From assembly GCA_963815665.1 (NCBI GenBank), contig CAWFHN010000005.1:65370-129369 (forward strand): a stretch of DNA of 64,000 nucleotides. The letters are read 5' to 3'. How positions within the stretch are numbered: the first letter of the stretch is position 1; each line of letters starts with the position of its first letter. The notes under the pieces were generated by a model, which saw nothing but the letters and a program-made list of their open reading frames with translations, was not told where the DNA came from and ran no database searches. The DNA comes from DASUPK01 sp963815665 (GTDB taxonomy: Bacteria; Actinomycetota; Thermoleophilia; Solirubrobacterales; 70-9). The translations under genes and the position numbers were made by a program. Below are positions 42,146-50,631 of this stretch, piece by piece.

Positions 42146-43045
42146 TCAGCCCGGCGGTTCGCCGCGCGCGAACATCGCCTTCACCCAGGCCCCGTCCTCC
42201 GCGGCGTCGCGGCGCATCAGCTTCTTGAGCAGCCAGCGGCTGCCGTGACGGATGAACTCGACGACGCTGTCGAGCGCCAGCGCGCCGCGGCCGAGGTGCT
42301 CGCGCACGACCCAGCGGCGCCCCTCCACCTTGCGGCGAACCCCCACGTCCGAGAACCGCTGCTGGCCGGAGCGACCGGTGATGTGGATCACCCGTGCGGC
42401 GTCCGGCGCGAACACGCTGGGGACGCCGGCCAGCCACGCCCGCACACCGAGATCGGTGTCCTCTCCGTAGAGGTGGAGCCTCTCGTCGAACGGGCCGAAC
42501 TCGAGCAGGAGATCGCGCCTGCCGGCCAGGCAGGCGGCCGAGATCCAGCCGGCGGGCAGCCGCTCGTCGAACCGCCACGGCTCGCAGCGCCGGCGCAGGC
42601 GCCGCGGCATCAGCGCACCGGGCCAGACCGCGAGCAGCGCGCCCTCCCAGCTCGCCACGCGGGGGAAGGCGGAGATCTGCCAGCTGCCGTCCTCGTTGAG
42701 CAGCCTCGCGCCGAACAGGGCCCGCTCCTCTCGCGCGAGCTGAGCCAGCCCGGCGAGCGAGCCGTCGACCAGGGCCGTGTCGGGGTTGAGCAGCACGACC
42801 ACGTCGCCGGTCGCCTCACGCGTGCCGATGTTGCAGCCGATCCCGAAGCCGACGTTCTCCTCGAGCGCCAGCACCTTCGCCTCCGGGGCCAGCTCGCGGG
42901 CGAGCGAGGGGCTCGAGTCGCTGGAGGCGCTGTCGACGAAGATCAGCTCGTACTCGTCGGCCTGCAGGTGCTCGTGGATGCTGTCGATCAGGCGCGGGAG
43001 GTCCCGCTCGGAGTTCCAGGTGACGATGGCGATCGAGAAGGGCAT
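42146..43045 (-). CDS. Family 2 glycosyltransferase, rhamnosyltransferase-like
   Basis: 299 residues with a GT-A fold: FSIAIVTWNSERDLPRLI, ELIFVDSASSDSSP, and the metal motif VVLLNPDTALVDG. LHLYGEDTDLGVRAWL holds the catalytic ED pair. The style is of WcaA/rhamnosyltransferase-type enzymes that build O-antigen-like chains. Donor and acceptor are not inferable. It is convergent with the sulfotransferase gene, with a 4-bp gap. Confidence 0.87.
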   Translation of the reverse strand: MPFSIAIVTWNSERDLPRLIDSIHEHLQADEYELIFVDSASSDSSPSLARELAPEAKVLALEENVGFGIGCNIGTREATGDVVVLLNPDTALVDGSLAGLAQLAREERALFGARLLNEDGSWQISAFPRVASWEGALLAVWPGALMPRRLRRRCEPWRFDERLPAGWISAACLAGRRDLLLEFGPFDERLHLYGEDTDLGVRAWLAGVPSVFAPDAARVIHITGRSGQQRFSDVGVRRKVEGRRWVVREHLGRGALALDSVVEFIRHGSRWLLKKLMRRDAAEDGAWVKAMFARGEPPG

Positions 43046-43112
43046 CTAGATCCCGGCATCCGGGCGGGGGGGTGCGACGGCGTCGCACCGGGGCGGGTGA
43101 GAATAGCCGCCC

Positions 43113-44039
43113 ATGGTTGACCCCACCCCCACCTCGCCCGCGTCCGGCGCCGAGCGAATCGCGCTCGGCGCGGTCCACGTGCTCGCCTCCGCGATCGGGT
43201 CCATGCCGCGCTCCGTGGCCATATGGGTGGCCCGGGCGCTCGGCCCCGTCGCGTTTCTGCTGGCGCGAGGCCAGCGGGTGCGAGCCGAGGCGAACCTCAG
43301 GGAGGCCTGGCCCGAGCAGCCGGCCGACTGGGTGCGGGGCACGGCAACCGACGCGTTCCGGCACCGGCTGGTGACCGCGTACGAGCTGATGCGATTCGTC
43401 AGGCACGGCGCCGCCGGGCTCCCACCGATCGAGTGGTCGGGCCGGGAGCGCCTGACGGCGGAGATCGATCGAGGCGGCGGCGTGATGCTGATCAGCGCCC
43501 ATCTGGGCAACTACTGGCTGATCCCGCTCTCGCTCTGCTCGATGGGCCATCGGCCGTCGATGCTCGCCACCCTGGCGCCGCCCACCGGGCGGTTCTCGGT
43601 CCGCGGGATCTTCCGCACCTACATCTACAACCGGATCCTGCCGGCGGCGGGAGTCAGGATCGTCGATACCTCGGGAGGAGCCCGCGAGGCGATGACGGAG
43701 GAGCTGCGGACGGGCGCGGTGCTCTTCGTGATGGCCGACCTGCCGGTCGGCCGGGTGGTCGAGGGACGACTGCTGGCTGCCGAGCACCCGCTTCCGGTCG
43801 GCCCGGCCGAGATCGCCAGGTCGGCCGATACGGCGCTGCTGCCGGCGATGACCCACCGGGAGCCCGACGGCGCTCACCGGATCGCGGTCGAGTCCGCGCT
43901 CTCGCTCGACGACCCCGAGAGCGCCATGCACGCATACCTGGCGCTGTTCGAGCAGCACCTGCGAACCGCGCCGCCCCAGTGGCTTTGGTTCCACCGCCAC
44001 TGGCAGGCGGTGGACCGGGAACTGGCACGCTCGGGCTAG
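43113..44039 (+). CDS. LpxL/HtrB-like lysophospholipid acyltransferase
   Basis: 308 residues. The acyl-acceptor motif is LISAHLGNYWLIPLS (H-x3-N-W), followed by VRGIFRTYIYNRILPA, and ADLPVGRVVEGRLL, typical of the family that includes actinobacterial PIM acyltransferases. It adds an acyl chain to a glycolipid. In Gram-positive actinobacteria the phosphatidylinositol mannoside role is more likely than lipid A. The acyl-CoA donor is presumed. Confidence 0.82.
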   Translation: MVDPTPTSPASGAERIALGAVHVLASAIGSMPRSVAIWVARALGPVAFLLARGQRVRAEANLREAWPEQPADWVRGTATDAFRHRLVTAYELMRFVRHGAAGLPPIEWSGRERLTAEIDRGGGVMLISAHLGNYWLIPLSLCSMGHRPSMLATLAPPTGRFSVRGIFRTYIYNRILPAAGVRIVDTSGGAREAMTEELRTGAVLFVMADLPVGRVVEGRLLAAEHPLPVGPAEIARSADTALLPAMTHREPDGAHRIAVESALSLDDPESAMHAYLALFEQHLRTAPPQWLWFHRHWQAVDRELARSG

Positions 44040-44062
44040 CGCACCCGGTACCTTCGCCAGCC

Positions 44063-44773
44063 GTGTCAGCCGAGCCGACACCTGAGAGGCCGTCCTCCCG
44101 CCTGCGCAGCCTGGGCCGGCGCGCCGTCCTCTGGGGCACCCTCCCCCTGCCCTGGTTCCTGAAGCGCCCGCTGCTCTCGCTCCTCCTCGGCTACGAGATC
44201 GATCCCCGCGCCAGGATCGGCCTGGCGATCGTCGACGCCCGGCACGTGCGGATCGGCAAGGGCGCCCGGGTCGGCCACTTCTCCGTAATCCGCGACCTCG
44301 AGGTGCTCGAGATGGGGAACTTCGCCGGGATCGGCACCTTCTGCTGGATCTCCGCCCATCCCCGTGGCGACGCCCACTTCGCCCACGTGCCCGAGCGCAG
44401 GCTGGAGTTCCGGATGGGCAGCTGCTCCATCCTCACCAGCCGCCACTACATCGACTGCACCGACGCCGTCGAGATCGGCGAGTACTCGATGCTCGCCGGC
44501 GGCTACACCCAGGTGCTGACGCACGAGATCGACGTCGACGCGGGCCGCCAGCGCACCGAGCCGGTCAGCATCGGCAGCCACTCGCTGATCCACACTCGCT
44601 GCGTCATCGTCGCCGGGACCCGGGTGCCCGACCGGGTGGTGGTCGCGGCCGGGGCCGTGGTCCGCGGCGACCTCGAGGACTCCCACGCCCTCTACGGCGG
44701 CCTCCCGGCGCGCAAGCTGCGGGACGTCGACCCGGAGGCGGTCTTCTTCACACAGCAGTTCGATCTCGACTGA
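44063..44773 (+). CDS. Hexapeptide-repeat acyltransferase, third
   Basis: 236 residues with a left-handed beta-helix: VRIGKGARVGHFSVIRDL, LEMGNFAGIGTFCWIS, VEIGEYSMLAGGYTQVL. Instead of the usual single His site there are two neighbouring histidines (TSRHYIDCTD, LTHEIDV). The family acetylates sugars or lipids; here an exopolysaccharide sugar is the likely acceptor. GTG 44063 follows the acyltransferase gene by 23 bp. Confidence 0.8.
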   Translation: MSAEPTPERPSSRLRSLGRRAVLWGTLPLPWFLKRPLLSLLLGYEIDPRARIGLAIVDARHVRIGKGARVGHFSVIRDLEVLEMGNFAGIGTFCWISAHPRGDAHFAHVPERRLEFRMGSCSILTSRHYIDCTDAVEIGEYSMLAGGYTQVLTHEIDVDAGRQRTEPVSIGSHSLIHTRCVIVAGTRVPDRVVVAAGAVVRGDLEDSHALYGGLPARKLRDVDPEAVFFTQQFDLD

Positions 44774-44777
44774 CGCC

Positions 44778-45857
44778 GTGTCGGCCGCGATCGTTCACGA
44801 CTACCTGAACCAGCGGGGCGGCGCCGAGCGCGTCGTCCTCGAGCTGGCGAGGATCTTCCCCGGGGTGCCCGTCTACACGTCGCTCTACCGGCCGGAGTCG
44901 ACCTTCCCGGAGTTCAAGCAGCTCGATGTGAGGACCTCCCCCCTGGACCGGCTGCCGGTCGATGCCCGCTTCCGGGCCCTCCTCCCCCTCTATCCGGCGG
45001 CGTTCCGGGCGCTCTCCCCGCTGCACGAGGACGTCGTGGTCTCGAGCTCGAGCGGCTGGGCCCACGGGATCCGCACCGGCCCCTCGAGCATCCACCTCGT
45101 CTATTGCCACACCCCCGCCCGCTGGCTCTACGAGACCGATGCCTACCTGCCCGGCGGGCGCAGGCGCGCGCTGACGGCGCCGCTTCGGGCCGCCCTCGGA
45201 CGCTGGGACCGCAACGCGGCTCGCCGCGCCGATCTCTATCTCGCCAACTCCGAGCACGTCGCCCGCCGGATCCGGGCCGCCTACGGAATCGACGCGCGCC
45301 TTCTCCATCCGCCGGTTCGGACAGATGGCCTGCATCCCGCCAAGCGCGGCGAGCGCTTGCTCGTGATCTCCCGGCTCCTGCCCTACAAGAGGGTCGACCT
45401 GGTGGTCGACGCCGCGACCGAGGCCGGCGTCGGACTGGACGTCGTCGGGAGCGGTCCCAGCCTCGAGGACCTGCGTTCGCGCGCCGGTCCCAGCGTCACC
45501 TTCCACGGGCGGGTCGAGGAGGAGACCCTGCGGGAGCTCCTGCTGGGATGCCGCGCGCTCTGCTTCCCGGGCAGCGAGGACTTCGGGATCGTGCCGGTCG
45601 AGGCCAACGCGGCGGGGAAACCCGTGATCGGCTTCGCGGAGGGCGGCGTGCTCGAGACCCAGGTCGAGGGCAGGACCGCGACCTTCTTCGGGGAGGCGAC
45701 GCCGGCGGCCGCACTCGATGCGATCCGGCGTGCCGACGAACTCGAGACCTCCCCGGAGGAGATCGCGCGGAACGCCGAGCGGTTCTCCCCCAAGGTCTTC
45801 AGGTCCGGGCTGCTCGCCGCTATCGAGGAGGCAAAGCGGCTTCGTAGCGCTCGGTGA
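44778..45857 (+). CDS. Family 4 glycosyltransferase (mannosyltransferase-like)
   Basis: 359 residues, GT-B fold. IVHDYLNQRGGAERV is the N-terminal donor/acceptor opening, HTPARWLYETDAYL the central GT4 signature, and CFPGSEDFGIVPVEANAAG the donor-binding E-x7-E motif. Sequences of this kind in actinobacteria are often GDP-mannose-dependent. The GTG start is 5 bp after the acyltransferase stop. Its 3' end overlaps the opposing glycosyltransferase gene by 38 bp. Confidence 0.87.
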   Translation: MSAAIVHDYLNQRGGAERVVLELARIFPGVPVYTSLYRPESTFPEFKQLDVRTSPLDRLPVDARFRALLPLYPAAFRALSPLHEDVVVSSSSGWAHGIRTGPSSIHLVYCHTPARWLYETDAYLPGGRRRALTAPLRAALGRWDRNAARRADLYLANSEHVARRIRAAYGIDARLLHPPVRTDGLHPAKRGERLLVISRLLPYKRVDLVVDAATEAGVGLDVVGSGPSLEDLRSRAGPSVTFHGRVEEETLRELLLGCRALCFPGSEDFGIVPVEANAAGKPVIGFAEGGVLETQVEGRTATFFGEATPAAALDAIRRADELETSPEEIARNAERFSPKVFRSGLLAAIEEAKRLRSAR

Positions 45858-46941
45858 GCTGGCGCACCGCCCGGTCGACCGAGAACTGCTCCCTGACGCG
45901 CTCCTGCCCGCATTCGACGATGCGCCGGCGCTCGTCCGGGTCCTCGAGCACGTAGATGATCGCCTCGGCGAGGGCGGCCCGGTCGCCCTCGGGGACGATC
46001 CGGGCGCAGGGGGCGAGCACCTCGCGCAGCGACCCGCTGTCGTAGGCGACCACCGGGGTGCCGACGGCCAGCGCCTCGACGCCGACGAGGCCGAAGCCCT
46101 CCGCCCAGCGCCCGCCCGGCTCCCTGATGGAGGGCGCGACCAGCAGGTCCGCGCCGCTGACGATCCGCGAGGCCTCGTCGGGCGGGCGGTTCCCCAGGAA
46201 GTGGAAGAGGCCCGCGATGCCCAGCTCGGCCGTCCGGTCGCGGACGGTCTGCTCGTGACCGGCCGAGAAGGAGTCCTCGCCGCCCAGGATCGCGAACTGG
46301 ACGCCCGGGTGGCGAGCGACGATCGCGGGCGCCGCCTCGACCAGCTCGAGCTGGCCCTTGCCCGGCGTGATCCTGCCCGACAGCACCACGACCGAGCCCT
46401 CCGGCGGGCAGCCGAGCAGGTCGAGAACCAGCCGGCGGCCCGCGTCCCGGTCCGCCTTCATCTCCGGGATTCCGTTGTGGACGACGTGGATGCGGTCGGA
46501 GTCCATCCCGTCGAAGGTCTCGACGACCGTGCGGCTCACCCCGACGACCTGCGCGCAGCGGCGCGCGATCCAGCGCCCGAGCCAGCCGTCGAACGCCAGG
46601 TCGCCCTTGAGCCAGACGATCGGGACCCTCCAAGCCACGGTGGCCAGCACGCAGAGCAGCGCGGCCTTGACGCCGTTCGCGTGGATCACCGCCGGGCCGA
46701 GGCGGCGCAGGACCCGCCGCAGTCGTACGGCCGCCGGGAAGATCCCGAGCCGCCGCCCGGTCGGGACAACCTCGACCCGGTAGCCGAGCTCGCGGAGCCG
46801 GGCGACGAACGGGCCGTCCTCCAGCACGACGATTCCCGCGATCCAGCCGGGCTCCATGCCGTCGAGCAGGACCTCCAGGTTGCGCTCCGCGCCGCCGAGA
46901 TCGGCGTGGTCGCAGACGAAGACGACCGGGACGGCGGCCAA
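45820..46941 (-). CDS. Family 4 glycosyltransferase, second
   Basis: 373 residues of GT-B type. VVFVCDHADLGGAERNLEVL opens the fold, VVLSGRITPGKGQLELVEA is the donor-domain hinge, and EGFGLVGVEALAVGTPV holds the E-x7-E sugar-nucleotide motif. It lies directly after the O-antigen ligase-like gene on the minus strand (3-bp gap) and is convergent with the other GT4. A chain-elongating role in polymer synthesis is the inference. Confidence 0.88.
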   Translation of the reverse strand: MAAVPVVFVCDHADLGGAERNLEVLLDGMEPGWIAGIVVLEDGPFVARLRELGYRVEVVPTGRRLGIFPAAVRLRRVLRRLGPAVIHANGVKAALLCVLATVAWRVPIVWLKGDLAFDGWLGRWIARRCAQVVGVSRTVVETFDGMDSDRIHVVHNGIPEMKADRDAGRRLVLDLLGCPPEGSVVVLSGRITPGKGQLELVEAAPAIVARHPGVQFAILGGEDSFSAGHEQTVRDRTAELGIAGLFHFLGNRPPDEASRIVSGADLLVAPSIREPGGRWAEGFGLVGVEALAVGTPVVAYDSGSLREVLAPCARIVPEGDRAALAEAIIYVLEDPDERRRIVECGQERVREQFSVDRAVRQLTERYEAALPPR

Positions 46942-46944
46942 GGA

Positions 46945-48384
46945 TCAGGCCCGAGCGCCGGTGGGTTCTGGCCTGGTTATCCCGCCCCTCACAAAGGGCG
47001 GGATGGCGGGGGGCGGACCGTCCGGCTCGCCGGCGACCTCTTCCTCCTTCTCGCGTGCGATGGCACGCTCCAGCAGGCAGGCCATGCCGCCGATCAGGAA
47101 GAGCTCGATGGTGATCTGGTTGGCCGGCAGGCTCGCCTCGAAGAGCAGGATGATCGCCTGGGAGACGAGGGTCCCCGTGATGCCGAAGGCGAGAGGCCGC
47201 CAGTGCGGAGGCGCTCGCCGCAGGACGCGCGCGCAGAGCCTGAACACCGCGATCCACCACCAGGCGAGAGCCACCAGGCCGAGCAGGCCTCGCTCCGCGC
47301 CGATCTGCAGCGGCGTGTCGTGCGGATTCCCGAACGGCCCGGTCGCTCCGGGGATGTTGATGTGGTAATCCGCCGCCGAGTAGCGGTAGTTCTGGGCGCC
47401 CACGCCGAAGAGCGGGTGGTCGAGGATCATCGCCGGGGTCTTCCGGTAGGCCTCGAGGCGCTGCGTCGAGGATTGATCCGCGCCCGATCCGAGCCTCAGG
47501 ATTCGCTCCTTCAGGTCCTTGACCTGAGTGGCGTCGCTCAGCGGCCCGAAGTTGACCAGCGCCAGGCAGATCACCGCGACGAACCCGAAGGCCGCGATGT
47601 AGCGGAAGGGCCGCCATGCCAGGAAGACCAGGATCATCGCCGCCAGCCCGATGAAGGATCCGCGCGAGCCCGAGTAGGTGAGGCCGGCGAGCGTGATCGC
47701 AGCCGCGGTCAGCATCCCGATCCGCATGCGGCCGCGATATCCGATCCCCATCGCAAGCTGGATCGGCAGGGCTATGGCCAGGAACTCCCCCAGGGTGTTC
47801 ACCTGACCGAGAGGGCCCGCCGTCTGGGCGGTGGTCCCCACCGGGGGCGAGAGGATGGCGATCGCGCCCACCACGGCGCCGACCACCGAGATGACGACCG
47901 CCATCCGGGTGATGTCCTTCTCCTCGCCCTCCGTGGTGAACAGCACGAAGCAGACGAACAGCAGGATCGCGGTCACCAGCTGCTTGGCGACGAAGCCCAC
48001 GTTGACCGCGATCAGCAGTCCCGGCACGATCGAGAAGACGAAGAGGGCGAGGGGCGCGTTCAGCGGCGTCTTCCGCCAGGTCAGGTTGCCGCTGACGACC
48101 CGGCGGACGAGCCATGCCATCGCGACCGCGTCGATCACCAGCTTGTCCGGTGTGAAGGTGAGGCCGCCGCCGCCCTTGGCGAGCGACTCGAGCGGGATCA
48201 GGCAGATCCCGATGTACAGCGCCTGCATCGGGCGCAGGAAGGCGAAGATGAAGACGGCTCCCGCGATGACCAGCGCCACCGGGAGGAGCGGGCTGATCGC
48301 GATGCCGGCGATCGCGAGCAGGCCGGCGAGCCCACCGGCCAGGACAGCTAGACGCCAGGCGGGGGCTGCTCCGGAGCTCGTCAA
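46945..48384 (-). CDS. Wzy/WaaL-type O-antigen ligase or polymerase
   Basis: 479 residues with about 12 helices. A large periplasmic loop with ILDHPLFGVGAQNYRY and NPHDTPLQIGAERGLLG is the O-antigen-ligase family signature (conserved Arg and His regions). It either polymerises glycan repeat units or ligates the polymer to a carrier; the two cannot be told apart by sequence. The start is TTG 48384, which overlaps the stop of the Wzc-like gene (TTGA). Confidence 0.85.
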   Translation of the reverse strand: MTSSGAAPAWRLAVLAGGLAGLLAIAGIAISPLLPVALVIAGAVFIFAFLRPMQALYIGICLIPLESLAKGGGGLTFTPDKLVIDAVAMAWLVRRVVSGNLTWRKTPLNAPLALFVFSIVPGLLIAVNVGFVAKQLVTAILLFVCFVLFTTEGEEKDITRMAVVISVVGAVVGAIAILSPPVGTTAQTAGPLGQVNTLGEFLAIALPIQLAMGIGYRGRMRIGMLTAAAITLAGLTYSGSRGSFIGLAAMILVFLAWRPFRYIAAFGFVAVICLALVNFGPLSDATQVKDLKERILRLGSGADQSSTQRLEAYRKTPAMILDHPLFGVGAQNYRYSAADYHINIPGATGPFGNPHDTPLQIGAERGLLGLVALAWWWIAVFRLCARVLRRAPPHWRPLAFGITGTLVSQAIILLFEASLPANQITIELFLIGGMACLLERAIAREKEEEVAGEPDGPPPAIPPFVRGGITRPEPTGARA

Positions 48385-49907
48385 CCCGCGCGCGCCGGCG
48401 TGCCGGCGCCTGCGTACGAGTAGTAGCCGTAGTAGTCGTCGTCACTGCCGCGCCGTACGCCCGTGACGACCAGCCCCGTCGGCTTGTCGGGGAGGTGGGT
48501 CATCGCCTGCTTCGCCGCCTGCGCCTGGTCCTTGGTGGTCTGACCGAGGCGGACGCAGAGCAGGACGGCATCGACCTGCGGGATCAGCTCCAGAGTGTCC
48601 CCGACGGGTAGAAGCGGCGCGCTGTCGAAGATCACGATGTCGTACGCGCTCGTCGTCTGCTCCAGGAACGCCTCGAAATTCTTCGAGCCGATCATCTCCG
48701 CCGGCTGGAAGGTGTTGTCGCCCGCGGGGATCAGCGGCAGCACGTCGATGGCCTCCCGCCCGTGCACGTTGACCGAGCGGAGCACGTCCTTCGGCTTCGC
48801 CTCGCCGCCCAGGTAGTCGGAGAGCCCGGGGGCGTTCTCGACCCCGAAGCGGCTGGCGAGAACCGGGCGGCGCAGGTCGCATTCGACGAGGAGCGTCCGC
48901 CGGCCGGCAACCGCGCAGACGTAAGCGAACCAGGCGGCGACGGTGCTCTTGCCCTCCTCGGGCAGCGCGCTGGTCACGACCAGGGAGGTGATCTCGTCGT
49001 CGCCTGCCAGGAAATCGACGTTGCGGCGGAGGATCCGGAATGCCTCGAGATCGTCCTCGGAGACGAAGCTGTCCCCGTTTCGGCCGACGCCCGCGAGACC
49101 GAGCGCGTCGGTCCGGACATAGCCGACGAGGGGCAACCCGAGGTCGTGCTGGATCTGGTGGGAGTCCTTGACGCGCCGGTCGAGCGCGTTGCGCAGGAAG
49201 GCGGCGCCGATCCCGATGAGCAGCCCGAGGATCAGCGCGAGGATCGTGTCGCGGACGGGCTTGGGTGAGCTGGGACTGCCCGGGACGGTCGCCGGCCGCG
49301 TGATCTCGACCGGATCGGCGACCTTGCTGAGGGTCTGCAACCTGGCGACGGCCGTATTGGCGGCGGCCGCGGTGCTCGGGTCGTTCGAATCGGCCAGTCC
49401 CTTCACCTTCTTGGCCTGGGTCGCGTAGGTGTCTCGCGCGTCGTTCTGGGCCGCGATCCTGGTCTGCTGGGCGAAGGCGTTGGCGACCTTGGCCGACTTG
49501 TCGGCGTTGTCGGTTGAGGCCGTGATCGCGATCTGATCGGAGTCGGGCTGGAGCGCCGCGTTGACGTCGCCCTTCAGCTCGTCGGCGCTCATCCCGTTGT
49601 TGAGCTGGTTCTGGACCGCGGTGACCACGTCCTGGCGCGTCACGATCCGAGAGTCCGCTGCGGCCGACTTGTCCGGGTTGAGGTCCACCGGGATGTTGGT
49701 TCCCGGGGCGATCAGTCCCAGCGCCTTGGCAGGGTCGGTGAAGGTGACGGTGGCGGTCGCGTCGTAGCTCGCCGTCTTGGCGAGCGAGTAGGCGAGGCCG
49801 ATCGCAACCGCGATCAGCGTGATCGCGATGACCAGCCCGCGCCGAGCGCGAAGCACGGCCATGTAGTCCCGGAGGCCGGTGGTGTCAGATGAGGAAGTTG
49901 GCTTCAT
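48381..49907 (-). CDS. Wzc/CpsCD-like polysaccharide tyrosine autokinase
   Basis: 508 residues. A Wzz-like N-terminal part has two membrane helices (about 25-43 and 230-250) around a coiled periplasmic domain. The cytoplasmic BY-kinase has Walker A SALPEEGKSTVAAWF, Walker A' LLVECDLRRPVL, Walker B YDIVIFDSAPLL, and a tyrosine-rich tail DDDYYGYYSYAG for autophosphorylation. Such proteins set chain length and coordinate export. Start ATG 49907; the longer open frame upstream is rejected as a coding shadow. No phosphatase gene is nearby. Confidence 0.9.
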   Translation of the reverse strand: MKPTSSSDTTGLRDYMAVLRARRGLVIAITLIAVAIGLAYSLAKTASYDATATVTFTDPAKALGLIAPGTNIPVDLNPDKSAAADSRIVTRQDVVTAVQNQLNNGMSADELKGDVNAALQPDSDQIAITASTDNADKSAKVANAFAQQTRIAAQNDARDTYATQAKKVKGLADSNDPSTAAAANTAVARLQTLSKVADPVEITRPATVPGSPSSPKPVRDTILALILGLLIGIGAAFLRNALDRRVKDSHQIQHDLGLPLVGYVRTDALGLAGVGRNGDSFVSEDDLEAFRILRRNVDFLAGDDEITSLVVTSALPEEGKSTVAAWFAYVCAVAGRRTLLVECDLRRPVLASRFGVENAPGLSDYLGGEAKPKDVLRSVNVHGREAIDVLPLIPAGDNTFQPAEMIGSKNFEAFLEQTTSAYDIVIFDSAPLLPVGDTLELIPQVDAVLLCVRLGQTTKDQAQAAKQAMTHLPDKPTGLVVTGVRRGSDDDYYGYYSYAGAGTPARAG

Positions 49908-50031
49908 GCCGCGACTCAGAGTCCCCTTGGCGCGGCTGAATGTAGCAACGGTTTGGGCGAGCCGCGCCAGACCCCTGGCGTACTCAATTGAGGCGGCGAA
50001 AGCGCGACTACCGCACGCTACTCTGGCGATC

Positions 50032-50631
50032 GTGGCGGCCCGCGAGAAGAAAAAAGCCACCTCGGCCGAATCTTGGTTGATCGAGGGGGCCGAACTGGCG
50101 CGTCCGGAGAAGGCCAAGGAGGCTTCACATCCGGAGGAGCCCGAGAGGGCCGCTTCCGACGACGACCCGTGGCTCCAGGTCCCGGAGCCCGCCAACGGCG
50201 CCGGCGTGAGCGAGGCGCCAAGGGCGCGGCCCCACACGTCGCGGGAGCTTGTCGATGCGGTCGAGGAGCGTGATGCGCTCCGCAATCGGGTGGAGGCTCT
50301 CGAGTCGGAGCTCGCCGACCTCAAGAGGCGGCCGGCCTGGGACGGAACCGGCTCCCGGCCGGACGACAAGCCCAAGGCCGAGCCCAAACCCAAGTCTCCG
50401 GCCCGGCCCGCGGTCACCAAAAAGAGCGCGACGGGCGCCAAGCTCGACCTGAACGCGGCCACCTTCGAGGAGCTGCGGGATCTGGGGCTCTCCGTCACGC
50501 TGAGCGCCCGCCTGATCGCCTACCGGGACGTCCGCGACGGCTACGAGTCCCTGGACGAGCTGAACGGGATACCCGGCCTCTCCAAGGAGACCCTGGGAGA
50601 GATCAGGGAGCAGCTGAAGGTCGAGGCGTAG
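50032..50631 (+). CDS. ComEA-like helix-hairpin-helix protein without membrane anchor
   Basis: 199 residues. A charged N-terminal half with a short coiled coil (VDAVEERDALRNRVEALESE) and a Pro/Lys linker precedes a C-terminal HhH domain: LDLNAATFEELRDLGLS, then FESLDELNGIPGL-type hairpin (YESLDELNGIPGLSKETL). ComEA domains bind DNA without sequence preference. The protein has no signal or membrane helix, so it is probably cytoplasmic and not a competence receptor. GTG 50032 is the start. The gene overlaps the convergent ligase/TPR gene by 29 bp. Confidence 0.75.
   Translation: MAAREKKKATSAESWLIEGAELARPEKAKEASHPEEPERAASDDDPWLQVPEPANGAGVSEAPRARPHTSRELVDAVEERDALRNRVEALESELADLKRRPAWDGTGSRPDDKPKAEPKPKSPARPAVTKKSATGAKLDLNAATFEELRDLGLSVTLSARLIAYRDVRDGYESLDELNGIPGLSKETLGEIREQLKVEA

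Noticed and set aside
45383..48445. 1020-residue open frame on the minus strand (and an 877-residue one on plus at 45718-48351)
   Set aside because: Overlap two glycosyltransferase genes and the ligase gene in other frames; composition is Arg/Pro-rich and no motifs are present.
49908..50498. 705-residue form of the Wzc-like kinase
   Set aside because: The added N terminus is a Ser/Arg-rich shadow of the HhH gene; ATG 49907 fits the Wzz-like start.
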